A stretch of DNA of 64,000 nt from Treponema sp. UBA792 (GCA_002296965.1 DBIW01000020.1:1-64000), one strand, 5' to 3'; shown: positions 1-8,990, counted from the stretch's first letter. Made by a program: numbers and translations. Notes: generated from the sequence alone by a model not told the origin.

Positions 1-809
<809 letters not shown>

Positions 810-813
810 ATCT

Positions 814-833
814 CATGGGTCCGAAGACCCGTG
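814..833 (-). other. Hairpin with UUCG loop just upstream of mature 16S
   Basis: On the transcribed minus strand, arms CACGGGTC and GACCCATG flank a TTCG tetraloop a few bases before the mature 16S 5' end. It probably belongs to the pre-rRNA leader and may take part in folding or RNase processing. The role is inferred from position only. Confidence 0.5.
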
Positions 834-1053
834 ATCTCCTGAAAAGCCTTCTCCGGCGCCCGCGCCCCTTCCGGACACGGACCGTTCTGGCCGCCGGACA
901 TTCTTTACAGACGCCCCGGCGTGGCGTCCCGGCCGTCTCCGGCCCTCACCTGCGCTCCGCGGAACTGCGTCCCGCGGGCTGCTTCTCGTCTTTCTTTCCT
1001 TCCCTTTCCTGTCAAAAAGCGTGCCGCACTGCTTCCGTGCGACGGTGATAGTG
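834..1053 (-). other. 16S rRNA leader (pre-rRNA 5' region)
   Basis: This stretch lies between the predicted rRNA promoter and the 16S 5' end and holds no convincing gene: the open frames here have no ribosome binding site or recognisable product. It is best read as the transcribed leader of the rRNA operon, about 240 nt. I did not find a clear boxA-type antitermination sequence. Confidence 0.6.
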
Positions 1054-1082
1054 AATATACACCTTCACGCGCCCTGTGTCAA
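1054..1082 (-). promoter_or_regulatory. rRNA operon promoter
   Basis: On the minus strand, a perfect -35 box TTGACA (complement of 1077-1082) is followed by a 17-base spacer and a -10 box TATATT (complement of 1054-1059). It reads toward 16S. The stop of the upstream kinase gene is at 1231, so the promoter is free-standing. Near-consensus boxes with 17-base spacing fit a strong housekeeping-sigma rRNA promoter. Confidence 0.85.
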
Positions 1083-1095
1083 CCCTCCGCCTCCC

Positions 1096-1134
1096 TTTTT
1101 TCCGCTTTTTTTTCAACTTTTTTCATTTTTTTTT
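1096..1134 (-). promoter_or_regulatory. Phased A-tracts upstream of the rRNA promoter (UP element / curved DNA)
   Basis: Four runs of A on the minus strand (T on the plus) lie at 1096-1101, 1106-1113, 1118-1123 and 1126-1134. Their centres are about 11, 11 and 9.5 bases apart, close to one helical turn. The first tract is 13 bases upstream of the -35 box. Such arrays bend DNA and often act as UP elements binding the RNA polymerase alpha C-terminal domain. The activity is inferred. Confidence 0.7.
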
Positions 1135-1230
1135 CAGCTTCCCCTCCGTCTCTCCCGCCCCGCTGTCTCCGCCGCGACGGAACTGGACGGCAAATCCGCC
1201 GGAAGAAGGTGAAAAACGAGCGCATAGCAG

Positions 1231-3921
1231 TTAGCAGTTGACGGAAAAACTGTTCACAAGCCTGATCCATGCTGTTTTTCCGCTGACACCGCACTTCGCA
1301 TATATATGCTGTATATGGGTCGCAACTGTACTGACCGCAATTCCAAGGGAACCGGCTATATTCCTGTTGCTCCGTCCGCAGTAAAGCAGCTCCGCAACGT
1401 CAACCTCGCGTTCCGTAAGTCCGAATTCACGCCACATCAACGACCTCGAATTCCCGGAGGAGGACACCGAATCACCTGCATGAAGATGTTTTTTTCCACG
1501 GAGCGAAGTGCTCACAAATTCAGAAAGCGCATCGGAATAGCGGCTGTGCTCGGAATCACAAAGACGCAGCACGGAACAGACCTTCATCAGAATGTCATCC
1601 GCGGAAAAGGGCTTGCAGATATAGTCCACGGCACCGTCACAAATCATGTTCTTCCTCATTGCCGGATCCTGAATTCCGGTCACAAATATGAACGGAATAT
1701 ATCTCAACGCCTGAGACGCACGGCAGTATTCAAGAAGTTCCGATCCGCCCATAACAGGCATGACAAGATCTGAGACTATGACATCCGGAACAGAATTTTC
1801 CATTGCTGCGACGGCATCACGACCGTTCACGGCGGTAACGACATTCATGAATTCAGAGAAGACATCGGACATCTCCCCCAGAAGCGGCAGGTCATCCTCC
1901 ACAAGAAGAACCGTCCTGCCGGACAGGAATGATGACGCGGACTTTCCTATGCAGACGGACAGCCCGGACGAGGCTGTTTCAGGACAGGAGTCCGGCTCCG
2001 CCGTGCTGTCCGCACAGGAAATTTCAGAAAGCCTCAGAGATGCGATGAATTCAACAGCCGGAGGACATGACGAAACTGTGCAGTCTCCGCCATAAAGGAC
2101 ACATATTCTGCGGACAAGATGAAGCCCTATTCCGAATCCGGGCGCGGAATCACAATTACCGTCAAGCCTGAAACCGTATTTGAACACATCCCCAAGTTTC
2201 CCGGCCGGAACAGAGGCAGATGAATTCTCCACTTTGTATGTAAGAATTCCGCCGCTATATGAAAATGACAGCTTTATCGGCGTTCCTCCGTCAGAATATT
2301 TGACGGCATTGTCAATCAGATTAACGAGCACCGTCTCAAGAAAAAGAGGATACACAGAAAGCGTCAGACCGTCATCAAAATCACAGGTCCACCAGACGGG
2401 GGTTCCGCGGAGCTTTGAATACGGAGCAAAGATGTCAACGGAACGCCTTATCACGTCCAGGACTCTCACCGGGCGGCATCTGCGTGCGGCCTCCCGGACA
2501 TTCTGCTCCTGACGCTCAAGAGAATTGACCATCACCGCGACATTTCTTATCCTGCGCAGATTTCCGCTGATCACCTTTGCCTGCGGCTCCACAGGATTCA
2601 CCCCGGAATCAGCCTTAAGCCTCAGCCCCGTCTCCTCAAGCTCCTCCAAGGCATTCTGAAGCATTGTCACCGGAGCCATAAGCTCATGCATGGACGCTCG
2701 GAGGAAATACGATGTCTCATGGGCGCGCGCGGCGTCATCCGCACGGGATCGGAATTTCATGTAGACAAGGACGGAATAAATCAGGATCGTGAACAGGAAG
2801 CAGATGTCATAGCTGAAATAGTAGTCCCTGTCAAAAAGCGCCATCACACGTTCCATGTCAAAGCTCATTCTGAGAAGGTGGACAGTCTGGCGGAAAACAA
2901 TGTAGGTGAACAGGGGAATCCATCCCAGCACGAACACAACGGACTCGCGCCGGGATTTGGCATAGGAAGAGAACCAGAGGATTCCGCAGAAAAGACAGCC
3001 CAATATAAGGAGAACGATTGAGAAATAATAAGGGACCTTTATATCTTTGAAAAAACCGAAAAGGAAAAGCGAGAGCACGGAGACGGTGGCGAACACGGCG
3101 AACACCGGCCTCACGAAAGACTTCTTTCCGTCAAGGCCGAACAGACTCATAAAAAGAAGCTGGCACACACAGAATCCGAAGCAGCATGCCACATATCCTA
3201 TTCTTGACATCAGCAGAGTGTCGGCGGCGAAATTCCACAGATAGACAGCCCCTATTCCCTTCATGGAAATCTGGTACAGACAGCTGCAGAAACTCATAAG
3301 TGATATGTAAAGAAAGCTCCTGTCACGGGTGTAAAGCCACATGAACATCATTATTATGAACATCAGGGTGAGCAGGCTGATCGAGATTATATGATAGAAG
3401 GAGAAGATGACCGTCTCGGAAAAATACGACTCCGGGCTTCTGACCGCAACAGACAGGGAGGTCGAGTCGAAATTCCTTATGCGGACAAGAAAAATTCCGT
3501 TCCCGCAGAATTCCGCGGGAACAAGAAGCGACGAGCGCCAGGACAGATATTTCCGCTCACGGTTCGGAACACGACGGCCGTCGGCATCAGTACGGACAAA
3601 AGCCCCCTCGCACGAGAGCGGATCCGGGCAATAAAGCTCGGCGCGGTCAACAAGCTCAGGTCCGAGAGTCATGATTTTGTCATTTCCGTCATCCGCGCCG
3701 TCAACAGCTACCGCCAGCCACAGATCCCCGTCCGTAAACCCCGGAGAAATCCTGCACGAATTCTCCTCGGTGAACGCGCCGCTCCTGAATTCCGCCCAAA
3801 TCCGTCCTGCGTCCGCGGAGCGGCTGCCGTCGGTGAATGACGCGAGCCGCACAGGATAGAATTCCGCGCCGAACAGAACGGCGCAGGCGAAGAACACGGG
3901 AACAGTCAGGAATTTTCTCAT
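1231..3921 (-). CDS. 7TMR-DISM hybrid sensor histidine kinase with receiver and LuxR-type HTH output
   Basis: This 896-residue protein combines sensing, phosphorelay and DNA-binding modules. A signal peptide (1-19) leads to an extracytoplasmic region (about 20-170) that resembles the 7TMR-DISM sensory domain. About seven membrane segments lie at 175-392. The H-box follows, with the likely phosphorylated His412, then an ATPase domain with N-box (LIDNAVKYSDGG) and G-box (GFGIGL). A receiver domain (about 668-780) has the acidic pair in VEDD, phosphoacceptor Asp718 and Lys770. The C-terminus (about 832-896) is a LuxR/NarL-type helix-turn-helix. A GGAGAGGA ribosome binding site supports the start at 3921. 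It lies just upstream of the rRNA promoter on the same strand. Most hybrid kinases lack their own DNA-binding domain, so this one may act as a membrane-tethered regulator. The ligand and targets are unknown. Confidence 0.93.
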   Translation of the reverse strand: MRKFLTVPVFFACAVLFGAEFYPVRLASFTDGSRSADAGRIWAEFRSGAFTEENSCRISPGFTDGDLWLAVAVDGADDGNDKIMTLGPELVDRAELYCPDPLSCEGAFVRTDADGRRVPNRERKYLSWRSSLLVPAEFCGNGIFLVRIRNFDSTSLSVAVRSPESYFSETVIFSFYHIISISLLTLMFIIMMFMWLYTRDRSFLYISLMSFCSCLYQISMKGIGAVYLWNFAADTLLMSRIGYVACCFGFCVCQLLFMSLFGLDGKKSFVRPVFAVFATVSVLSLFLFGFFKDIKVPYYFSIVLLILGCLFCGILWFSSYAKSRRESVVFVLGWIPLFTYIVFRQTVHLLRMSFDMERVMALFDRDYYFSYDICFLFTILIYSVLVYMKFRSRADDAARAHETSYFLRASMHELMAPVTMLQNALEELEETGLRLKADSGVNPVEPQAKVISGNLRRIRNVAVMVNSLERQEQNVREAARRCRPVRVLDVIRRSVDIFAPYSKLRGTPVWWTCDFDDGLTLSVYPLFLETVLVNLIDNAVKYSDGGTPIKLSFSYSGGILTYKVENSSASVPAGKLGDVFKYGFRLDGNCDSAPGFGIGLHLVRRICVLYGGDCTVSSCPPAVEFIASLRLSEISCADSTAEPDSCPETASSGLSVCIGKSASSFLSGRTVLLVEDDLPLLGEMSDVFSEFMNVVTAVNGRDAVAAMENSVPDVIVSDLVMPVMGGSELLEYCRASQALRYIPFIFVTGIQDPAMRKNMICDGAVDYICKPFSADDILMKVCSVLRLCDSEHSRYSDALSEFVSTSLRGKKHLHAGDSVSSSGNSRSLMWREFGLTEREVDVAELLYCGRSNRNIAGSLGIAVSTVATHIQHIYAKCGVSGKTAWIRLVNSFSVNC

Positions 3922-4017
3922 AAATCCTCTCCGGAAAAAAAATCGGCGCTCCGCGGAACGGATTCAGCCGCGCACATTATACCACGAAAACGGACAGCGC
4001 GCGGAAAATTTTCCGGC

Positions 4018-4101
4018 TCATTTCCCGCAGCCCTTTATGACAACTCCTGTTATCGCAGCAATCTGCGCCGTCACCATGACAAGAATCACAAGCACAAGCA
4101 T
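4018..4101 (-). CDS. Putative 27-residue single-pass membrane peptide
   Basis: A short frame of 27 codons begins at 4099-4101, seven bases after the start of a strong GGAGGTG ribosome binding site. The product is almost entirely hydrophobic (MLVLVILVMVTAQ...) and ends in a short tail with Lys, Cys and Lys, as in single-pass membrane peptides. It lies between the dihydrouridine synthase and the sensor kinase on the same strand, in a gap that otherwise has no gene. I do not recognise the family. The evidence is the ribosome binding site, the hydrophobic composition and the position; translation is unproven. Confidence 0.5.
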   Translation of the reverse strand: MLVLVILVMVTAQIAAITGVVIKGCGK

Positions 4102-4193
4102 ATTCACCTCCGCCGCCTCAGGCGGCAGCAGGAATGATGCACCATTTCCAAAAAACGCGCCATCGTTTAAATGATGACAGGCATATAGACTTT

Positions 4194-5246
4194 TCAATGA
4201 TTTTCGTCTTTTCCGCACGGAAAGCTGATCCTGCGCATCCGCTCGTCCGGACATCTTGAGAAAAAGTCTCCGAGCCTGGCGCGCAGGTCATCATTGTCCG
4301 CCGCATTAAGCAGGCTCGTCCTCGCATAATGCGAGAACTTGAAGTTGTCGCAATAATAGGAAAAGAAACGCTGAAGCCTCGTCCTCCAGAATTCAGGAGG
4401 CTGACACATCTCGACATCGGATATGAAATCCAGCGCAAGCTCCATCAGATCGACGCATCCGTTCCTCATTACAGGCGGCTCAGGACTCCGGACATTACCG
4501 TCAAGCGCAGAGGCCAGCTGCATGAAAACCCACGGAGACCTTGCGGCCTCCCTTGAAATCATGATTCCGGCGCATCCGGGAGCGGCGGCCATAGCAGCCC
4601 TTGCGGATGCCTCATCCCTGACGTTTCCGTTTATATAAACCGGAACTCCTTTTTTCCCCAGAACCTCAGCCGCCATTCCGCAGAATTCCCAGCGAGGAGG
4701 TCTGACAAGCTTCTCCTTTCTGGTTCGCGGATGCACCGTGACAAGCTCAGCACCGCTGTCCGCCAGCATGGAGCAGAATTCCACGAATCCCGCGGCGGAA
4801 AAATCCTCGTCGCCGAGACGTATCTTGACGCTCAGCCGTTTGCGCCCGGCACCTTCCGTCCCGCGCCGCTCAAGCTCATTTCTGACAGCAGACACCATTC
4901 GCGCTGTCTCCGGGAGCGGACGCATCATCCATGCGATTCCGGAACCGTATCTGTATATGTCCGGAGCGGAGCAGCCCATATTTATGTCTACCCCAAGCCC
5001 CGGAAGACGCGCAAGCTCTCCGGCCGCCCTTACAATAAGCTCCCCGGATTTCCCTATGAGCTGCCAGACAGTCCTTTCGGGAAAAGGAGACGGATCCAGA
5101 TAATACTTCTCGAACGGTCCGCCTGTCAGCAGGGTTCCCGCATTTATCATCTCGGTGAAATACTCGTCGCAGCCTCCGAATTTCCCGACAAGCCTTCTGA
5201 ACGCCGGATGGCTCAACGTGGCCATAGGCCCGCAAATCAATTTCAT
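4194..5246 (-). CDS. dus: tRNA-dihydrouridine synthase family protein
   Basis: This 350-residue protein is a flavin-dependent enzyme of the Dus family, which reduces uridines in the tRNA D-loop. It starts with the family's barrel opening (GPMATLSHPAFRRLV). The active-site motif is NMGCSAPD with Cys92 as the expected proton donor; the usual Pro after this Cys is Ser here. The downstream KIRLG, TVHPRTR and YINGNV segments are the FMN and substrate strands. I cannot assign it to DusA, B or C. The start has no Shine-Dalgarno sequence, but a TATAAT box ends six bases before the ATG, which predicts a leaderless mRNA. It diverges from the CYTH gene. Confidence 0.93.
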   Translation of the reverse strand: MKLICGPMATLSHPAFRRLVGKFGGCDEYFTEMINAGTLLTGGPFEKYYLDPSPFPERTVWQLIGKSGELIVRAAGELARLPGLGVDINMGCSAPDIYRYGSGIAWMMRPLPETARMVSAVRNELERRGTEGAGRKRLSVKIRLGDEDFSAAGFVEFCSMLADSGAELVTVHPRTRKEKLVRPPRWEFCGMAAEVLGKKGVPVYINGNVRDEASARAAMAAAPGCAGIMISREAARSPWVFMQLASALDGNVRSPEPPVMRNGCVDLMELALDFISDVEMCQPPEFWRTRLQRFFSYYCDNFKFSHYARTSLLNAADNDDLRARLGDFFSRCPDERMRRISFPCGKDENH

Positions 5247-5252
5247 GGCGGG

Positions 5253-5258
5253 ATTATA
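5253..5258 (-). promoter_or_regulatory. -10 box of dus, leaderless geometry
   Basis: A perfect TATAAT on the minus strand ends six bases before the dus ATG, so the expected transcription start falls on the A of the start codon. No clear -35 box is visible. Confidence 0.6.
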
Positions 5259-5279
5259 GCATATTCGGAACGATTGTAT

Positions 5280-5285
5280 TATACT
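5280..5285 (+). promoter_or_regulatory. -10 box of the CYTH gene, near-leaderless geometry
   Basis: TATACT lies eight bases before the ATG at 5294, with no Shine-Dalgarno sequence between. It is back to back with the dus promoter. Confidence 0.5.
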
Positions 5286-5293
5286 CCGCCCTC

Positions 5294-5893
5294 ATGTTTG
5301 AAATAGAAATGAAGGCGCACGTCAGAAACCGGAATGAAGTCATGGAGAAACTGAATTCCCTTGCTGAATTCTGCGGACGCACATACAAAAAAGACGTCTA
5401 CTACGAAATTCCGGCAGGCTCGGTCACGGGTGCGGAAGGCTTCATATCCGCGAGGATAAGAACAGAGACAGGGACGGACGGAAGAACCGAAATCTTCCTT
5501 ACATACAAACGGAAGCAGCTGCTGGAGGGAGACGGCGGCCCCGCGGTAGAAGTGAACGACGAGCAGGAATGCATGGTCTCAGATGCGGCGCCGCTGGAAG
5601 CCCTGCTTGCCGATGCCGGCGCGCGGATAAGCCTCAGAAAGGAGAAGGATGTATACCACTGGAAAGCGGAGACCGGGGCCGGAGCCGCCCACATAGAGCT
5701 GTGCTCCGTCCCTCCGCTCGGTGATTTCCTTGAGATAGAGACAATCAGCACGGAGAACGACGCCGGAACCGTCGCGAAGATAAAATCGGCCGAGAAAGCA
5801 CTGTTCACCGCCTGCGGAATTCCCGAATCCGACCTTGAGCCGAGATATTACAGGGACATGCTTGCGGAACACGGGAACACCGCCTTGAAGTAA
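5294..5893 (+). CDS. cyaB: CYTH domain protein (class IV adenylate cyclase / CyaB-like)
   Basis: This 199-residue protein opens with the CYTH signature ExExK (Glu3, Glu5, Lys7), which lines the triphosphate tunnel. The rest alternates strands rich in Arg, Lys and Glu, as expected for the tunnel fold: ARIRTE, TYKRKQ, LEIETI and a late YRDML. Family members are class IV adenylate cyclases, thiamine triphosphatases or tripolyphosphatases, and sequence alone does not separate them. The length matches CyaB-type proteins. It diverges from dus and is followed by a structured intergenic region, so it is probably monocistronic. Confidence 0.85.
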   Translation: MFEIEMKAHVRNRNEVMEKLNSLAEFCGRTYKKDVYYEIPAGSVTGAEGFISARIRTETGTDGRTEIFLTYKRKQLLEGDGGPAVEVNDEQECMVSDAAPLEALLADAGARISLRKEKDVYHWKAETGAGAAHIELCSVPPLGDFLEIETISTENDAGTVAKIKSAEKALFTACGIPESDLEPRYYRDMLAEHGNTALK

Positions 5894-5924
5894 TCGCGAA
5901 TAGGATTATAATAGAAAAGATATT

Positions 5925-6092
5925 CCGGCGGAGAATCATGCCGGACAGAAAAAAAAGCGAAGGAGGCATGATAAAATTTACATCCGTGTAATTTTTATCA
6001 TCACAGTTTGCTCAAGCGTCGCTTTCACAGACTGTGATTCTCGCCATCCGTGGCTCGCCGCTAACGCGGAGTTTCATAAGGAGAAGGACATT
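5925..6092 (+). promoter_or_regulatory. Structured leader with successive inverted repeats upstream of DUF975-sppA
   Basis: Several inverted repeats lie in series. One (GCCGG-type arms) is near 5931-5946. A 15-base-arm AT-rich hairpin with a TCCG loop spans 5968-6001, with one mismatch. ATCACAGT/ACTGTGAT arms enclose a 23-base loop at about 6000-6042. A short GCCA-TCCG-TGGC hairpin follows. The octamer CATCCGTG occurs at the tip of both TCCG hairpins. An AGGAGG lies directly before the first hairpin, and the real ribosome binding site (AAGGAGAAGGA) precedes the ATG at 6093. It does not match a riboswitch class I know. Confidence 0.45.
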
Positions 6093-6818
6093 ATGTTCGA
6101 CAGGAAAAGGTACAAATCATTCGCAAAACAGCAGCTGAAGGGAAGATGGGCAGTTCCGATTCTGTTCACGGCGCTCACATTGCTCATATCATCAATATTC
6201 AATGTTCCCGGATACATGGCTCTCATGAACTCCGGTGATTTCGCCGGACTCATAGCGGAAGGGGCATCAGGAAGCGACATCCTGATGGCGTTCTCGGATT
6301 CAATTCCGGCAGGAGACACGCTTACATCAACAATAAGCTGGCTTGTGGAGGCCGTGCTCGCCATGGCCGCGATAACCGTCTACCTGAAGATGTCAAGGTC
6401 TCCGGAGCCGGTATCGTTCCGCGACTTCATAGAAGGACTGAACCTCTGGGGACGCGCGGTTCTGGCGGCGCTCTGGCAGTGGCTCTGGATTTTCTTCTGG
6501 TCCATGCTCTTTGTGATTCCGGGAATAGTCAAGGCTGTGGCATACTCGCAGACAGAATTCATCATCGCGGAATACAAGGATGTCTCCGTCGCCCAGGCCG
6601 TGCGCATAAGCAAGACAATAACGCAGGGACACAAGGGCGACATTTTCGTCACGATGCTGAGCTTCCTGGGATGGGCCGTTCTTGCCGGAATGACGTTCGG
6701 AATAGGATTCATCTTCCTCTCCCCCTACTACAACATGACGATGACAAACGTATACCATGCGCTGATGAAGGAAGCGGTCGAGTCCGGAAAAATAACAGCG
6801 GAGGATCTCACCAGATAA
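6093..6818 (+). CDS. DUF975 family integral membrane protein
   Basis: This 241-residue protein matches the DUF975 pattern. A basic N-terminal segment (DRKRYKSFAKQQLKGRW) is followed by about five to six hydrophobic segments, with a conserved WxxLFVIPGIVKAVAYSQ-like stretch and YKDVSVAQAVRISK before the last helices. The family has no established biochemical role. The ribosome binding site AAGGAGAAGGA fixes the start. Its stop overlaps the start of sppA by one base (TAATG), so the two are translationally coupled and may share a role in envelope upkeep. Regulation may go through the hairpins in the leader. Confidence 0.85.
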   Translation: MFDRKRYKSFAKQQLKGRWAVPILFTALTLLISSIFNVPGYMALMNSGDFAGLIAEGASGSDILMAFSDSIPAGDTLTSTISWLVEAVLAMAAITVYLKMSRSPEPVSFRDFIEGLNLWGRAVLAALWQWLWIFFWSMLFVIPGIVKAVAYSQTEFIIAEYKDVSVAQAVRISKTITQGHKGDIFVTMLSFLGWAVLAGMTFGIGFIFLSPYYNMTMTNVYHALMKEAVESGKITAEDLTR

Positions 6819-7840
6819 TGAACAGGAAATTCAACAGCGGACTGATTGTCCTTGCGGTGACCGTGGCCGTGTCAATCGCGGCTGCGGCGCTGGAGCTGAC
6901 CGCCGGACGGATGCGGCCGGAGGAATCACACATAAGGGAATTCCGTCAGGAAAACCGAACCCCCGGCGCCGGACGGACAAAAGCGGCGGCAAGGAAACGC
7001 GGCGGCAAATCCTACATCGCGGAAGTCCACGTGGAGGGCACAATCCAGGAGAAGGGCGACCGCTACAACCAGCAGTGGATCCTGTCCCTGACGGAAAAGC
7101 TCAGGGATGACCCGAAAAACGTGGCGATGGCCCTCTACATAAATTCGCCCGGCGGCGGCGTCTACCAGGCGGACGAGCTTTACCTCGCACTTCAGGACTA
7201 CAAGACGGCGGGAAAGAAGATTTACGCATATATGGGGCCGATGGCCGCTTCGGGCGGATATTACATTGCCTGCGCGGCCGACATGATATACGCGAACCGG
7301 AACACGCTGACCGGCTCGATCGGCGTAATATCCGGACAGTCGCTCGACATGACCGGTTTTCTTGAGAAGCTCGGAATAAAGTCCGAGACAATCCATTCCG
7401 GAAAAAACAAGAACATGATGAACTGGAACGAGCCGTTCACGGACGAGCAGAAGGAAATCATGCAGGAAATATCCGACGAATGTTACGAGCAGTTCGTATC
7501 GATTGTGGTCGCAAGGCGCGGACTCAGCTTCAGCAGGGTAAGGGAGCTGGCTGACGGAAGAATCTACACCGCGGCACAGGCGCTTGAGAACGGCCTTATC
7601 GACAGCATAGACAGCAAGGACAACATGATGAGGGATCTTGCCGAGAATGAGCTAGATCTGCCCGGCTGCAGGACAAAAGTGTTCACCTACGAAAGAAAGC
7701 AGACACTTGTGGACAGCCTTGTAACGGGTACGGCGGGAGCGTTGCGCCAGAAAATAGAATCCGCAACAGGAATTCCCCTGAATCTGCTCACATCCGGAGA
7801 AAACGGCGTCCGCTATCCCGCATATCTTCTCATGGAATGA
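6818..7840 (+). CDS. sppA: Signal peptide peptidase SppA (S49 family)
   Basis: This 340-residue protein is a membrane-anchored serine protease of family S49, which degrades signal peptides left in the membrane. One N-terminal membrane segment (about 8-27) is followed by the protease domain. INSPGGGV forms the oxyanion region. The nucleophile is Ser145 in MAASGGYY, and the general-base lysine lies in SGKNKNM (about 196-198), at the position known for the short Bacillus-type SppA. The length fits the short single-domain form rather than the double-length E. coli type. The start at 6818 is chosen because of the TAATG overlap with the DUF975 gene; the frame stays open further upstream but that part is a shadow of the other gene. 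Confidence 0.95.
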   Translation: MNRKFNSGLIVLAVTVAVSIAAAALELTAGRMRPEESHIREFRQENRTPGAGRTKAAARKRGGKSYIAEVHVEGTIQEKGDRYNQQWILSLTEKLRDDPKNVAMALYINSPGGGVYQADELYLALQDYKTAGKKIYAYMGPMAASGGYYIACAADMIYANRNTLTGSIGVISGQSLDMTGFLEKLGIKSETIHSGKNKNMMNWNEPFTDEQKEIMQEISDECYEQFVSIVVARRGLSFSRVRELADGRIYTAAQALENGLIDSIDSKDNMMRDLAENELDLPGCRTKVFTYERKQTLVDSLVTGTAGALRQKIESATGIPLNLLTSGENGVRYPAYLLME

Positions 7841-7862
7841 CGGACGGCTCACAAAAGCCGGA

Positions 7863-7891
7863 CTGTCCCCAGGAACGGCAGCAGGGGACAG
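7863..7891. terminator. Hairpin between convergent sppA and methyltransferase
   Basis: Perfect eight-base arms CTGTCCCC and GGGGACAG enclose a 13-base loop in the gap between two convergent genes. No T-run follows on either strand, so it is at best a weak terminator or an RNA 3'-end stabiliser. Confidence 0.4.
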
Positions 7892-7902
7892 CTACGTGCA
7901 GG

Positions 7903-8913
7903 TCACTGCTGCAACGGCTCAAAGCGCATTCTGTAAACGGAGGCCTTCCGTCCGTTCACAAGTGTCTGAACCGACGAGACCACGGAAACTCCGGACTCAG
8001 CGGCGGCGGCCTCGATTTCCTCCGTTCTTGCGGAAAGTATCACCATCCGGCCGTCAGGTCGGAGCACACGGCGGAAAGACGCGAACATATCGAGGCAGAA
8101 TCTCTTCATGTCGCCGACTTCCTCATAAAAACCCCACGGCGGATCAGTTATTACAAGGCTAAGCGCGCCGTCAGGAATCTGCGCGAGCGACATGGCGTCC
8201 CATCTGAGAACCTCCACATAATCACATCCTCCGCGGACCAGCCTCTTCTCAAGCGCCGGAATTTTGGCGCCGTCGACATCTCCGGCATACAGGCGGCGGA
8301 AACGGAAATTCCGCGCCAGCTGGACAGGAATCGCACCTGAGCCCGCGAAAGGATCTGCGGCGACGTCATCTTCCCTGACCTCAGCATAGAGGCACATAAG
8401 ATATGCGAATTCAGGACGCAGCTCGCCTTTCGCGAGATTCTTCTCGGTAAAGACACGCTTCGAGATCAGCTCGCCGCAGAATGCGAATCCCTCCCTCCTT
8501 ATGTCATACCATATTTCCGTCCCCGGATTCACGCGGTCAACCGAAAGACGCGAATTTCTTGTCACCGCAGACTCCGCGCGTCTCACAAGATCCTGAGGCA
8601 CATGGACGAACCTGTTTTCAGACACAAAACGGATCCGGAATTTTCCGCGGCTGATGAGGTAATAGTGATTTCCGGCAGCCACCTCCGAAACCATGGCGGG
8701 AAAACTGCGCTTCTTTCCATGGAAAACCGCGATTACGAAAAAAGTATTGTTGAAAAATCGGATTTTCTCTATGTCACGCGGATTGCCGTTGAATTTATAG
8801 TGCACAAGACCGTCGTATACGGACAGCACTCCGGCTCCACGGAGAAGCGACGGAAGCGCCGCGGCGACAACGTCAGAAAAACCTGTTGTGAACGTCGAGA
8901 TGAATTCAGCCAT
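7903..8913 (-). CDS. SAM-dependent RNA/DNA methyltransferase (UPF0020/TRM11-like)
   Basis: This protein of about 336 residues has an N-terminal substrate-recognition region and a C-terminal Rossmann methyltransferase. The SAM loop is DPFAGSGAIPVQLAR, an acidic strand (AGDVDGAKI) follows, and the catalytic motif is TDPPWGFY, the D/N-PP-Y/W/F type used by amino-methylating enzymes on bases. This layout resembles the UPF0020 (THUMP-associated) methyltransferases, which make N2-methylguanosine in tRNA or rRNA. I do not see a definite THUMP domain. The start at 8913 (MAEF) is preferred over an upstream ATG at 8949 because TATATT ends eight bases before it and TTGAAT lies 16 bases further up, another leaderless arrangement. 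Convergent with sppA. Confidence 0.8.
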   Translation of the reverse strand: MAEFISTFTTGFSDVVAAALPSLLRGAGVLSVYDGLVHYKFNGNPRDIEKIRFFNNTFFVIAVFHGKKRSFPAMVSEVAAGNHYYLISRGKFRIRFVSENRFVHVPQDLVRRAESAVTRNSRLSVDRVNPGTEIWYDIRREGFAFCGELISKRVFTEKNLAKGELRPEFAYLMCLYAEVREDDVAADPFAGSGAIPVQLARNFRFRRLYAGDVDGAKIPALEKRLVRGGCDYVEVLRWDAMSLAQIPDGALSLVITDPPWGFYEEVGDMKRFCLDMFASFRRVLRPDGRMVILSARTEEIEAAAAESGVSVVSSVQTLVNGRKASVYRMRFEPLQQ

Positions 8914-8921
8914 AATCAATG

Positions 8922-8927
8922 AATATA
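8922..8927 (-). promoter_or_regulatory. -10 box of the methyltransferase, leaderless geometry
   Basis: TATATT on the minus strand lies eight bases before the ATG at 8913, with TTGAAT 16 bases upstream as -35. No Shine-Dalgarno sequence is present. Confidence 0.5.
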
Positions 8928-8990
8928 TCAGAAAACGGGGGACATTCAAACCGTATCGGCCGAAATCGGAAAAACTTTACGGATTCATTA

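Noticed and set aside
5968..5991. Seven-codon frame MIKFTSV after AGGAGG, as a leader peptide
   Set aside because: The AGGAGG is only one base from the ATG, too close for initiation, and the frame is part of a long hairpin. It stays only as a remark on the structured leader.
6479..6817. 113-residue N-terminal extension of SppA
   Set aside because: It lies inside the DUF975 gene in another frame; the signal-anchor start at 6818 with the TAATG overlap is clearly the gene start.
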